Part shown: piece by piece, positions 51,694-60,073 of the stretch
Numbering within the stretch: the first letter of the stretch is position 1
Layout of the letters: every line of letters starts with the position of its first letter
DNA from: Hymenobacter ruricola
Lineage (GTDB): Bacteria > Bacteroidota > Bacteroidia > Cytophagales > Hymenobacteraceae
Direction: 5' to 3'
DNA length: 64,000 bases
NCBI RefSeq assembly: GCF_015694525.1
Contig: NZ_JADQDM010000002.1
Span: 856,294-920,293, forward strand
Position numbers and translations under genes: made by a program
Notes under the pieces: generated by a model
The model's input: the letters and a program-made list of their open reading frames with translations, nothing else
What the model was told of the DNA's origin: nothing
Database searches by the model: none

Positions 51694-53142
51694 TTATTTT
51701 CCCAACGCGGCGTTGATGGCGGCCACGGCTTCGGCGCCGCTGCTGGGGCGCGGGGCGCTGCGGGTAATAATGCGGCCGTCGCGCCCGATGAGCCAGTAAG
51801 TGGGGTAGCCCGTCACCTGGTAGCGGCTGGCCACGTCGTCGCCCTCGGGGCTGCGCAGGTGGACGCTGGCGGGGCTGGTGAGGTGCTCGGCGGCCAGCAC
51901 CTGCTGCCACTTGTCGGCTTTATCGCCCACCGAGATGTAGACAAAGGCCACGTCGCGGCCTTTAAATTTCTTCTTCAACTCGTTGCTGGCGGGCATTTCT
52001 TTCATGCACGGGCCGCACCACGTTCCCCAGAAATCGAGGTAGAGGACCTTGCCGCGCAGCTCGTCCAGCGTCACTTTTTTGCCCTCGTTATTCAGCAGTG
52101 CGAAAGCCGGCGCGGGCCGGCCCACCCGCACGGCCAGCTGCCGGCCGATGAGCGTGCGCAGGTCGCGGGCCATGGTGGAGTCGTGGTTTTCGACGCGGAA
52201 AGTGGGGTACGCGGCCAGCACGCCGTCGAGGTCGGAATCAAGCTTCCAGCTGTAGAGCTGGTACATCGCCCGGTCGCGGGCGGCCGTGCTGGGCCCGAAA
52301 TCGGCCCGGGCCTGGGCGTAGTAGCGACGGGCCAGGCCCGGGTCGGTGCTGAGTTTGCCCAGGGTGAGGACGAGGCGGTTGCCGTAGTTGGTTAGAAAGT
52401 TCATCACGGCCATGTTGCCGTTGAGGCCCCGGTCGCCGAGGTACTGGTCAAAGTTTTTCAGGGGCAGCTGCTGCAGAAAATCGAAGTACGTGACCGGCAG
52501 TACGGAGTCCTGCGTGGTGCGGTAGCCGGCATACAGGAGCAGGCGGCTGGCCCAGGTCAGGTCGATGTCGAGGGTGCGCTCGCGCACAAAACCGGCGGGC
52601 AGCGGGTGGGCCTGGGCGAAGGTGGCCAGAAAGCTGCGGCGGGCCCGGTGGTCGTCATCGACCTCCTGGCGCAGCTGGGCGGGCGTGGGCTGGGCCGTGG
52701 ACGCAGGGTTTGCTCCGGGACGGGACGGGTCAAACTCGAATTTCCACAGCGCCTGCGCCATGTAGTTGCTGGCATTGGCGCCGCGCCCGGTGTAGTGCAG
52801 GGTTTCGTCGAAGCGCGGGAAATCGAGGGTCATGTGCACATCGTTGCCGGGCGCGAGGTAGAGGCTGGTGCGCTGGCCGGCATAGGAAAACGTAATGCCC
52901 GTAATGCCTTTCAAATCCGGCACCGTCATTCTGAAATCGCCGGCGGGGCTGAGCACCGCCCGCACCCGTTGGTGGTAGAGGTGCTTGTGGTATTCGAGCC
53001 GAACCGAGTCGCCGGCCGGGGCGTGGTCGAGGTGGCCGCTGAGCACGGCGGCGGTGGGGGGCGTGGGCGCGGCGGCGGGCAGCAGGCGTAGCGCCGCGCT
53101 CAAAGCAAGCGCAGGTAGTGAAAGCAGCATAAGGCTAGGCAT
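51694..53142 (-). CDS. TlpA-like thioredoxin-fold protein, copy 2
   Basis: A 482-residue paralogue of copy 1 with the same order: signal peptide (MLLSLPALALSAALRLLPAA), beta domain (VLSGHLDHAPAGDSVRLEYH), helical region and thioredoxin domain with WCGPC (Cys376 and Cys379). Shared phrases such as FDETLHYTGRGANASNYMAQ (copy 2) and FDETIRFTGTGANANNFLAQ (copy 1) show a local duplication with strong divergence elsewhere. Both are probably exported to the periplasm. Confidence 0.87.
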   Translation of the reverse strand: MPSLMLLSLPALALSAALRLLPAAAPTPPTAAVLSGHLDHAPAGDSVRLEYHKHLYHQRVRAVLSPAGDFRMTVPDLKGITGITFSYAGQRTSLYLAPGNDVHMTLDFPRFDETLHYTGRGANASNYMAQALWKFEFDPSRPGANPASTAQPTPAQLRQEVDDDHRARRSFLATFAQAHPLPAGFVRERTLDIDLTWASRLLLYAGYRTTQDSVLPVTYFDFLQQLPLKNFDQYLGDRGLNGNMAVMNFLTNYGNRLVLTLGKLSTDPGLARRYYAQARADFGPSTAARDRAMYQLYSWKLDSDLDGVLAAYPTFRVENHDSTMARDLRTLIGRQLAVRVGRPAPAFALLNNEGKKVTLDELRGKVLYLDFWGTWCGPCMKEMPASNELKKKFKGRDVAFVYISVGDKADKWQQVLAAEHLTSPASVHLRSPEGDDVASRYQVTGYPTYWLIGRDGRIITRSAPRPSSGAEAVAAINAALGK

Positions 53143-53279
53143 GGCGTGAAAACTCGGGTGTGGAAAGGTAAGAATCCGGCTCTTCGCAATTGGTTGCTTC
53201 GCCCGCCGCCCCCGCCGCTTCGCCCCGTCGAATTTGTCGCTTCGCCCCGGTAGGTCTGGCGGCCGGTCCCGCGAAAACG

Positions 53280-53287
53280 TAAGTTTG
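53280..53287 (+). promoter_or_regulatory. Possible -7 promoter element
   Basis: TAAGTTTG on the plus strand, a full match to TAnnTTTG, about 140 bp before the ABA4-like gene; the -33 element is not clear. Confidence 0.35.
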
Positions 53288-53429
53288 AACCAGTTATTCT
53301 AGTGCCGTCACGCAAGCGGCCGCGAAGTTTCCGCAGCAACGGCCAGCTCCTGATGTTCTGGTTGCTGGTTGGCAAAAGACCAAGAACGAGAAATCAGCAA
53401 CGAGAAACCCGTAACCAGTACCAACCGCT

Positions 53430-53888
53430 ATGCTCACTCCCGATTCCGCGTTTCAACTCGTCAATCCCGTGGCCCTCATCGGCTGGGCGCTGCTGGTGCT
53501 GGCCCCGCGCTGGCGCGGCACCCGCGCCCTGGTGCTGGGCGGCGTCCTGCCTCTGCTGCTGGCCGCTACGTATGCGGCGCTCATCACGGCGCACTACCTG
53601 GGGCCGCACGGCGGCGAGGGCGGCTTTGGCTCGCTGGCCGAGGTGGCGGCGCTGTTTCGCGACCCGTGGGCGCTGCTGGCGGGCTGGGTGCACTACCTCT
53701 GCTTCGACCTGTGGACCGGGGCCTGGGAGCTGCGCGACGCCCAGCCGCGCGGCGTGCCGCACTGGCTGCTGGTGCCGTGCCTGTTGCTCACCTTCCTGTT
53801 TGGGCCGGTGGGGCTGCTGCTGTACTTCGGCATTCGGCAGCGCTACCCGCTGCCGGCGCAGGCGGCTGTTTCATCATTGACCACCTGA
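53430..53888 (+). CDS. ABA4-like membrane protein (DUF4281)
   Basis: A 152-residue protein with four membrane helices (about 8-26, 32-52, 78-97 and 116-137). The motif HYLCFDLWTGAWE near 89-101 and NPVALIGW near the start are characteristic of the ABA4 family, whose plant member is needed for neoxanthin synthesis. In carotenoid-pigmented Bacteroidota these proteins may help form or bind carotenoids; that is inference. It is the first of three membrane-protein genes in a row on the plus strand. Confidence 0.82.
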   Translation: MLTPDSAFQLVNPVALIGWALLVLAPRWRGTRALVLGGVLPLLLAATYAALITAHYLGPHGGEGGFGSLAEVAALFRDPWALLAGWVHYLCFDLWTGAWELRDAQPRGVPHWLLVPCLLLTFLFGPVGLLLYFGIRQRYPLPAQAAVSSLTT

Positions 53889-53903
53889 GTCCTGCCGCAC
53901 CCA

Positions 53904-54389
53904 ATGGCTCTTATTTCAGAAATCCTGCTGTGGTTGTTTGTGCTGAACCTGGGCGTGGCCACCGGCGCCGGGCTGTTTGAAACGCGCATCGTGCTGCCCC
54001 AATGGTTCAGCCGCACGGCCACCGGCTACGCGGTGAACGGCGAGGCCATGCGCGCCACCGACACGGGCCGCCGCTTCTGGGGCATGGTCACGACGCTGCC
54101 CCTCACCCTCCTGACGCTGGCCAACCTGGCCGCCGCCGGGCTGGCCTCGCCCCCGCTGCACGACTGGTGGCTGGCCGCCGCGCTGCTCACGCTGCTGGAA
54201 AGAATTGGCACGTTCGGCTTTTTCATTCCCACCGCCCTGCGCCTGCAGCGCGCCGACGCCCGCCAACCCGCCGCCACCAGCCGGCTGATAGCCTGGTGGC
54301 GGCGCCTGAACTACTTGCGCCTGGCCCTCAACCTGCTGGCCTGGCTGGCCGCCTTGCGCGCCTTCTCCCTGCTGCCGCTCAGCAGCTGA
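53904..54389 (+). CDS. Four-helix membrane protein, DUF1772-like
   Basis: A 161-residue protein with four hydrophobic segments (about 3-24, 60-78, 85-105 and 137-158). Its size and the sequence ERIGTFGFFIPTALRLQRAD, ahead of the last helix, resemble the DUF1772 family (related to anthrone oxygenase-like membrane proteins), but the match is by eye only. It follows the ABA4-like stop by 15 bp and is most likely co-transcribed. Confidence 0.6.
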   Translation: MALISEILLWLFVLNLGVATGAGLFETRIVLPQWFSRTATGYAVNGEAMRATDTGRRFWGMVTTLPLTLLTLANLAAAGLASPPLHDWWLAAALLTLLERIGTFGFFIPTALRLQRADARQPAATSRLIAWWRRLNYLRLALNLLAWLAALRAFSLLPLSS

Positions 54390-54515
54390 GGCCGCTCCCG
54401 AAACCAGCCGAAGCGTGCCGGGCCACCGCCCGTGGCCGGCCCCGGCATGCGCAAAGGCCGGACTATTCGCCCGATTCATCGCCCAATCATTTCACCTTTC
54501 CGCTTTTCGTATCTC

Positions 54516-55370
54516 ATGAAAACTGCCCTGCTTCCGGTTTCCATTTTCTCAACGGCTGCGGCCTCCTCGTCCGCCACTTCGTCGCTGCGCACGGCCCTGA
54601 GTGTGCTGCACCGCGTGAACCCCGTGCTGTCCTGGACGGGCTGGCTGAACGTGGGGCTGGCCGCGCTGGCCCTGGCGCTGCTGCCCTTCGACCACCGCCT
54701 CGTGACGGGCACGCTGGTGTGGGTGAAGCCGCTGAAGTTCTCGCTCTCCATCATCGCCTACGCCTGGACGCTGGGCTGGCTGCTGGCCGACTTGCCGGCT
54801 GGGGTGCAGCGCAGCGTGCGGCGCATCAGCCGGGGCGTGGCGGCCAGCATGCTGGTGGAGCAGGGCGTCATCTTTTTTCAGGCGGCGCGCGGCACCACCT
54901 CGCACTACAACGCCAGCACGGTTTTCAACGAGGTGCTGTTCACCCTGATGGGCCTTTTCATTGCCCTGAACACGGCCATGACCGTCTGGGCGATATACCT
55001 GACCTGGCGGCACCGGCCGCACGGGCCGGCCGGCTACGTGTGGGGCATGCGCCTGGGCTTGGTGGTTTTCCTGGTGGGCAGCGTGCTGGGCGGCATGATG
55101 ATTCACAACCTGCAGCACACGGTGGGCGCGCCCGACGGCGGCCCCGGCCTGCCCGGGCTGGGCTGGAGCACCCGCGCCGGCGACCTGCGCACGGCCCACT
55201 TCCTGGGCATGCACGCCCTGCAAGCCCTGCCGCTGCTGGGCTGGGCCCTGAGCCGCTGGCAGCCGCGCCGCGCCGCGCTGCTCACCTGGGCCGGGGCCGC
55301 GCTGTATGCCGGGGCCGTGGCGGGCTTGTTTGCGCTGGCCATGGCGGGGCGGCCGCTGTGGGCCGCGTAA
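54516..55370 (+). CDS. Multi-pass membrane protein of unknown function
   Basis: A 284-residue protein with about seven helices (from near 40 to 280). HRVNPVLSWTGWLNVGLAA, VWVKPLKFSLSIIAYAWTLG and HFLGMHALQALPLLGWAL contain conserved-looking His and Trp residues in helices. It is not assigned to a family. The ATG at 54516 gives a short cytoplasmic head; the open frame reaches 54432. It is on the same strand, 126 bp after the DUF1772-like gene. Confidence 0.6.
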   Translation: MKTALLPVSIFSTAAASSSATSSLRTALSVLHRVNPVLSWTGWLNVGLAALALALLPFDHRLVTGTLVWVKPLKFSLSIIAYAWTLGWLLADLPAGVQRSVRRISRGVAASMLVEQGVIFFQAARGTTSHYNASTVFNEVLFTLMGLFIALNTAMTVWAIYLTWRHRPHGPAGYVWGMRLGLVVFLVGSVLGGMMIHNLQHTVGAPDGGPGLPGLGWSTRAGDLRTAHFLGMHALQALPLLGWALSRWQPRRAALLTWAGAALYAGAVAGLFALAMAGRPLWAA

Positions 55371-55412
55371 CAAATCAGGGCTTCTTTTTCACGCTTTTTA
55401 GCTGGTTGTTTT

Positions 55413-56381
55413 ATGTCTGCCAAAGGATTTTTGACCGTTTTGCGGGCGGCTTTGCTGCTGTTGCTTGGGGTAGTTTGCGGGCAGCCGGTGGCGGCCCAGG
55501 GACGCAAGGCGGGCCCGGTGCTTCCGGCCGGGGAAATGCGCTTTCTCACCTCCGATTCGGTGGAGCTGTTTGTGAAAATAGCGGGCCGCGGGCGGCCCTG
55601 CCTGGTGGTGCACGGCGGCCCCGGCGCGGGTAGCTACGGCTTGGAGCACCTCGGAGCCCAGGCCCTGGAAAGCCAGTTGCAGCTCATCTACCTCGACCAG
55701 CGGGGCAGCGGCCGCTCGGCCAGCTCGCCGCGCCGGGCCTACGGGCTGGCCCGCCAGGTGCAGGACCTGGAAGAGCTGCGCCAACGCCTAAACCTGCCGC
55801 AGTGGACACTGCTGGCCCATTCCTTTGGCGGCGTCATCGCCACGGCCTACGCCCAGCGCTACCCCAGCCGCGTGAGCGGGCTCATTCTGGTGAACGCCGT
55901 GCTGAACCCCACGGCCTCGCTGGCCAGCATGGTGCATTACGGCGACAGCCTGCTGCCGGCCGCGGCCCGCCCGGCGCTGCCCGCCACCGCGCCGCTGCCC
56001 CAGCGCTTCGGTGCCGTGATGCAGGCCCTGGGCCAGCAACAGCTGGCTTACCAGCTGCAATACGCCTCCGATACGGCCGCGGCCCGCGCCGCCCGCGTGG
56101 TGCGGCAGTCGCCGGGCAACCACGACTTTGCCGCCCACGTTTTCGATTTTGCGGATTACGGCCAGGACTACGCCCCGGCCACGGCCCAGTTGCCGATGCC
56201 GGTGCTGGTGCTGGCCGGGCATGACGACTTCACGGCGGGGCCGCGCGCCTACCAGGCGTTTCGGTTTCCGCGGCAACGGGTGCTGCTGCTGCCGGGCCGG
56301 CACAACCTGCTGCAGGAGCAGCCCGCGCAAACCCAGGCCGCCGTGCGCACCTTTGTGGCCGCCCTGCCCGCCGTTCGCTAA
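55413..56381 (+). CDS. Exported alpha/beta hydrolase, proline iminopeptidase-like
   Basis: A 322-residue enzyme with a signal peptide (MSAKGFLTVLRAALLLLLGV, cleavage near AAQ). HGGPGAGS near 64-71 is the oxyanion loop, DQRGSGRS near 94-101 is the S33 family signature, and AHSFGGVIATAYA near 135-147 holds the serine nucleophile (Ala instead of Gly at the first place of GxSxG). Asp in GHDDFTAG and His in GRHNLLQE complete the triad. It probably cleaves a small amide or peptide, N-terminal proline in relatives. The next gene, a kinase, starts 9 bp after its stop. Confidence 0.85.
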   Translation: MSAKGFLTVLRAALLLLLGVVCGQPVAAQGRKAGPVLPAGEMRFLTSDSVELFVKIAGRGRPCLVVHGGPGAGSYGLEHLGAQALESQLQLIYLDQRGSGRSASSPRRAYGLARQVQDLEELRQRLNLPQWTLLAHSFGGVIATAYAQRYPSRVSGLILVNAVLNPTASLASMVHYGDSLLPAAARPALPATAPLPQRFGAVMQALGQQQLAYQLQYASDTAAARAARVVRQSPGNHDFAAHVFDFADYGQDYAPATAQLPMPVLVLAGHDDFTAGPRAYQAFRFPRQRVLLLPGRHNLLQEQPAQTQAAVRTFVAALPAVR

Positions 56382-56390
56382 CTGCTGCCC

Positions 56391-57449
56391 ATGCTTGCTT
56401 CTCCGTCTTTGCGCGACCGCCGCTTTGTGCTGGGGGGCATTCCGCTGCTGAGTTTGGTCATCACGGCCTTCAACCTGCCCAGCGGGCCCTACGGCCGGTG
56501 GCCCCTGGTGCTGGTGCACTGGCTCATTTCGCTGTATTTCACCACCGGCTACTGGCTGTGCACCCGGCAGCTGTGGGGCTGGCTGCTGCGCCGCTTCCCC
56601 AGCCCCGAGCAGACGCCGCGCCGCCTCTGGACCCTGGCCGGCCTGGCCGTGGCGACGACCTCGGCCGCCACGGTGGTGCTCACGCTCCCGCTGTGCGCGT
56701 TGCTGCCCGACTTCTTTTCCATGGAGCCGGGGCAGCTGCTGCGCGAGGCGCGGTTTAGCCTGCTGCCCACCGGGGTGGTGCTCACGCTCTACGAGTCCAT
56801 GTATTTCTTCGAGCAGTGGACCGCCAACCTGCGCCGCGCCGACCAGCTAACCCAGGCCGCCACCCAAGCCCAGCTCGACGCGCTGCAAAACCAGCTCGAC
56901 CCGCATTTCCTGTTCAATAACCTGAACACGCTGGCCGCTCTCATCGAGCCGGACAACGCGCCCGCCCAGCAGTTTGTGGAGCAGCTGGCCGACGTGTACC
57001 GCTACGTGCTGCTGGCTCAGGGCCGCGCCACCGTGCCGCTGGCCGAGGAACTGGCCTTCGTCGAAACCTATCTGGAACTGCACAAGGCCCGTTTTCGGCA
57101 GAACCTGGTGGTGGAAATGGCCGTGGCGCCCGCCGCGCTGGCCCGGCACGTGGCGCCCCTTAGCGTGCAGCTGCTAGTAGAAAACGCACTGAAGCACAAC
57201 GTGGCCTCGCGCGAGCACCCCCTGCACCTGCGCCTGCAAGCCAACGACGACGCCGATAGGCTGCTGGTTGAAAACACGCTGCGGCCGCGCACGGCCGGGC
57301 TGGCCCCCGGCACCGGCACCGGCCTCGATAACGTGCGCCGTCGCTACGCCCTGCTCGGCGCGGCCCGGCCCGTAGAAGCCAGCCGCGCCGCCGGGAAATT
57401 TGTGGTAGAATTGCCGCTGCTGCCCGCCTCCGTCCCCCGCCTGCCATGA
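56391..57449 (+). CDS. Sensor histidine kinase, LytS/YehU family
   Basis: A 352-residue inner-membrane kinase with four helices (about 13-35, 42-62, 80-103 and 118-138) and no large sensor domain. His172 in DPHFLFNNLN is the phosphate-accepting residue of the His_kinase family; VENALKHNVAS near 262-272 is the N box, and GTGTGLDNVRRRYALL the G-box. The ATG of the response regulator overlaps its stop (ATGA), so the pair is translationally coupled. The signal is unknown. Confidence 0.92.
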   Translation: MLASPSLRDRRFVLGGIPLLSLVITAFNLPSGPYGRWPLVLVHWLISLYFTTGYWLCTRQLWGWLLRRFPSPEQTPRRLWTLAGLAVATTSAATVVLTLPLCALLPDFFSMEPGQLLREARFSLLPTGVVLTLYESMYFFEQWTANLRRADQLTQAATQAQLDALQNQLDPHFLFNNLNTLAALIEPDNAPAQQFVEQLADVYRYVLLAQGRATVPLAEELAFVETYLELHKARFRQNLVVEMAVAPAALARHVAPLSVQLLVENALKHNVASREHPLHLRLQANDDADRLLVENTLRPRTAGLAPGTGTGLDNVRRRYALLGAARPVEASRAAGKFVVELPLLPASVPRLP

Positions 57450-58243
57450 ACATTCTGCTGCTCGAAGACGAGTACCCCGCCGCCGAGCGCCTGCAACGGC
57501 TGCTGACCCAGGCCGCGCCCGAAGCGCAGGTGCTGGCCGTGCTCGACACCGTGAGCAGCGCCCTGGCCTGGCTGGCCGCCAATCCGGCCCCCGACCTCAT
57601 CCTCAGCGACATTCAGCTGGCCGACGGCCTCAGCCTGGAAATCTGGGAGCAGGCCGTGGTGCCCAGCCCGGTCATCTTCACCACGGCGTTTGACGCGTAT
57701 GCCATCCGGGCTTTCCAGGCCAACAGCGTGGCGTATTTGCTGAAGCCCGTGAAGCTGGCGGAACTGCAGGCGGCCCTGGCCAAGCTGCGCCAGTGGGGGG
57801 ATTTAAGAGTTAAAAGTGAAGAGGTAAGGGGTAATTCAGTAGCGACCTCAGCTCTTAACTCCATCGAGCATTTGCTCGACGCCCTCCCCCGCCCCGGCCG
57901 GCCCTACAAAACGCGGTTTCTGGTGCGGCAGGGCGAGCAGCTGCTGCCGCTGCCGGTGGCGGAAGCGGCCTGGTTTCTGAGCCGCAACGAAACCGTGACG
58001 CTGGTGGCCACCGACGGCCGCCGCTTCGTGCTCGACTACACCCTGGAGCAGCTCGAAAGCCTGCTCGACCCGGCTCAGTTCTTCCGCCTCAACCGCCAGG
58101 TGATTGCCCAGCTGCCGGCCGTGCGCCGCCTGCACCCCCACTTCAACGGCAAGCTGCTGGTGGAGCTGCACCCCGCCGCCCCCGAGGAAGTGCTGGTGAG
58201 CCGCGAGAAAGCCCCCGCCGTGAAAGCCTGGCTGGAAGGCTAG
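57446..58243 (+). CDS. LytTR-family response regulator
   Basis: A 265-residue transcription regulator partnered with the kinase directly upstream. Residues 1-115 are a receiver domain with phosphorylatable Asp55 (SDIQLADG) and the switch residues in FTTAFDAYA. Residues 150-260 are a LytTR DNA-binding domain (LVRQGEQLLPLPVAEAAWFL). Between them, residues 119-140 are encoded by a 60-bp stretch (57802-57862) that contains an inverted repeat and has low GC, probably a mobile repeat that entered in frame. The second LytTR regulator in the window has a different linker there. Confidence 0.93.
   Translation: MNILLLEDEYPAAERLQRLLTQAAPEAQVLAVLDTVSSALAWLAANPAPDLILSDIQLADGLSLEIWEQAVVPSPVIFTTAFDAYAIRAFQANSVAYLLKPVKLAELQAALAKLRQWGDLRVKSEEVRGNSVATSALNSIEHLLDALPRPGRPYKTRFLVRQGEQLLPLPVAEAAWFLSRNETVTLVATDGRRFVLDYTLEQLESLLDPAQFFRLNRQVIAQLPAVRRLHPHFNGKLLVELHPAAPEEVLVSREKAPAVKAWLEG
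57802..57862. repeat. Short low-GC inverted repeat inside the response-regulator gene
   Basis: GAGTTAAAAG (57808-57817) and CTCTTAACTC (57852-57861) are complementary at nine of ten positions around a GC-poor centre. It is coded in frame (residues about 119-140) in a linker between domains, and looks inserted. Confidence 0.6.
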
Positions 58244-58417
58244 CGGCTGTGAGTCAACCTCAAGAAGGGCCAGCGCCAAACCACCCAGCGACTGGCGCTT
58301 CGGCAACGACAAAGCTACCGCCCCCTCCCGCCGCCGCACCGGCGCCGAGGAGGAGCGCCGCCCGGCACAGTAGGGTCCGTTTCGGCGTATCTTGTTGGTC
58401 TAATTCCTCCCTTTGCT

Positions 58418-59002
58418 ATGACTGCGATTAAACTGAAGAGCCCCGTGCTTGAACGCCTCAGCGACGAAGAGTTCTACCAGTTCTGCCTGGACAACCGCGA
58501 CCAGCGCATCGAGCGCGACGCCGACCACCAAATCACCATCATGCCTCCCACCAACTCCGAAACCGGTGCTGCCAACAGCGAATTGAATTACCAGTTGTCG
58601 CATTGGAACCGCCAAAACGCCAGCGGCATTGTGTTTGATTCTTCCGCCGGATTCACGCTCGACACCGGGGCCATGCTCTCGCCCGATGCCAGCTGGATAG
58701 CGCAGGAACATTGGGACGCCCTCGCCCCGGAAAACCGCCGCGGCTTCGCCCGCATCTGCCCCGATTTTGTGGTGGAACTGCTCTCGCCCACCGACCGCCT
58801 CACCGACACCATGCGCAAGCTGGAGCACTGGCTCGCAGCTGGCGCCCGGCTGGGCTGGCTCATCGCGCCCGGCACCGAGTCGGTGTACATTTTCGAGCCC
58901 GGCCAGCCCGTGCGCCCCGTCGTGGGCTTCGACCAGGACCTGGTGGCCGGGCCGCTGCTGCCTGGCTTCAAGCTGGAGCTGCGCCGCCTGCGGATGAACT
59001 AG
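58418..59002 (+). CDS. Uma2-family endonuclease (DUF820)
   Basis: A 194-residue protein of the Uma2/DUF820 family with a PD-(D/E)XK-like core: SPDASWI near 88-94, and PDFVVELLSPTD near 115-126 are the two family motifs. Members are predicted restriction-like nucleases of mostly unknown target; many occur in bacteria with many copies. It lies alone between the two LytS/LytTR pairs. A TATCTTGT element about 30 bp upstream of the ATG is a weak promoter candidate. Confidence 0.87.
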   Translation: MTAIKLKSPVLERLSDEEFYQFCLDNRDQRIERDADHQITIMPPTNSETGAANSELNYQLSHWNRQNASGIVFDSSAGFTLDTGAMLSPDASWIAQEHWDALAPENRRGFARICPDFVVELLSPTDRLTDTMRKLEHWLAAGARLGWLIAPGTESVYIFEPGQPVRPVVGFDQDLVAGPLLPGFKLELRRLRMN

Positions 59003-59012
59003 AACACTACCA

Positions 59013-59117
59013 CCTGTCATCCTGAGCGCAGCGAAGGACCTTCTCACCAAAGAACGGTTGGCAGTAATTGAGACGATGCGAACGGGTAAGGTCCTTCGCT
59101 ACGCTCAGGATGACAGG
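59013..59117. repeat. REPIN-like inverted repeat, CTTCTC family
   Basis: Left arm 59013-59047 and right arm 59084-59117 with a few mismatches; the middle is unrelated to the other copies. It follows the Uma2 stop by ten bp and the convergent regulator stop by 15 bp. Confidence 0.88.
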
Positions 59118-59132
59118 TTTATCCCGCCAGCC

Positions 59133-59936
59133 CTACCGGTCCAGCCAGCTCTTGAACACGTTCACCTTCTCGCGGCTCACCAGCACCTGGGCGTCGGGCG
59201 CGGCGGGTTTCAGCACGGTTTGCAGGCGGGAATTGGTGTAGTGGATGATGTCCTGAATGGCCGACTGCTGGGCCAGGTAGGCGCGGTTGAGGCGGAAGAA
59301 GCGGCGCGGGTCCAGCAGGCCTTCGAGCTGGTCCATGGTGTAGTCGACCACGAACTTGCGGCCCTCAGTGGTTTGCAGGAAGGTGGCTTTTTCGAGGCTG
59401 AAGAAGTAGGCAATCTGGTCGACGGGCACCACTTTCAGGTGCTCGCCCACGCGCACCACAAACTGCGACTTGTAGCTGGCGGCGGGCGGCGCGCCCTGCT
59501 GCATCTGCTGCACCAGCTGGGCCAGCAGCGCGGGGTCGAAGGCGGCGGCAGGCGCGGCGGGCTGGGCGGCGGGCAGCCGCTCGCGCAGCTTGCGCAGGGC
59601 AGCGGCTAGCTCCTCTTCGTCAATGGGCTTCAGCAAATAATCCACGCTGTTCACCTTGAAGGCTTGCAGCGCGTACTGGTCGTAGGCGGTGGTGAAGATG
59701 ACCGGGCAGCGCACCGCCGTTTGCTCGAAAATCTCAAAACTGAGGCCATCGGCCAGGTGAATGTCAAGAAACAGCACGTCGGGCGCGGGCTGGGTGCTTT
59801 GGAGCAGGGCCACGGCCTGGCTCACCGACTCGGCCGTGCCGAGGACCTGCACGGGCTCGGGCTGGCGGGCCAGCAGGTCGGCCAGCCGGCGGGCAGCCAG
59901 GGGTTCGTCTTCGACGATGAGGGCGCGGAGAGGCAT
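59133..59936 (-). CDS. LytTR-family response regulator, second copy
   Basis: A 267-residue regulator with receiver domain (Asp58 in FLDIHLADG), Pro/Ala/Gln-rich linker, and C-terminal LytTR DNA-binding domain (VRVGEHLKVVPVDQIAYFFS, then KNVFK-like end). It is on the minus strand, 137 bp downstream of its kinase; a REPIN-like repeat lies between them. The two regulators share the layout but differ in sequence, so they serve different signals. Confidence 0.93.
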   Translation of the reverse strand: MPLRALIVEDEPLAARRLADLLARQPEPVQVLGTAESVSQAVALLQSTQPAPDVLFLDIHLADGLSFEIFEQTAVRCPVIFTTAYDQYALQAFKVNSVDYLLKPIDEEELAAALRKLRERLPAAQPAAPAAAFDPALLAQLVQQMQQGAPPAASYKSQFVVRVGEHLKVVPVDQIAYFFSLEKATFLQTTEGRKFVVDYTMDQLEGLLDPRRFFRLNRAYLAQQSAIQDIIHYTNSRLQTVLKPAAPDAQVLVSREKVNVFKSWLDR

Positions 59937-59965
59937 AGAATATTGCTTGCGGATGATTTAATAAC

Positions 59966-60054
59966 CGTCATGCCGAGCGCAGCGAAGCATCTTTACCGCC
60001 ACCACTACTCATTTACTGCTGCGGTAAAGATGCTTCGCTGCGCTCGGCATGACG
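59966..60054. repeat. REPIN-like inverted repeat, CATCTTTACCGC variant
   Basis: Perfect 34-bp arms (59966-59999 and 60021-60054): the outer part CGTCATGCCGAGCGCAGCGA is shared with other copies, while the inner part ATCTTTACCGC is unique. It separates a kinase gene from its regulator. Confidence 0.88.
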
Positions 60055-60073
60055 TTCAACAGGCTTTGTGCGA

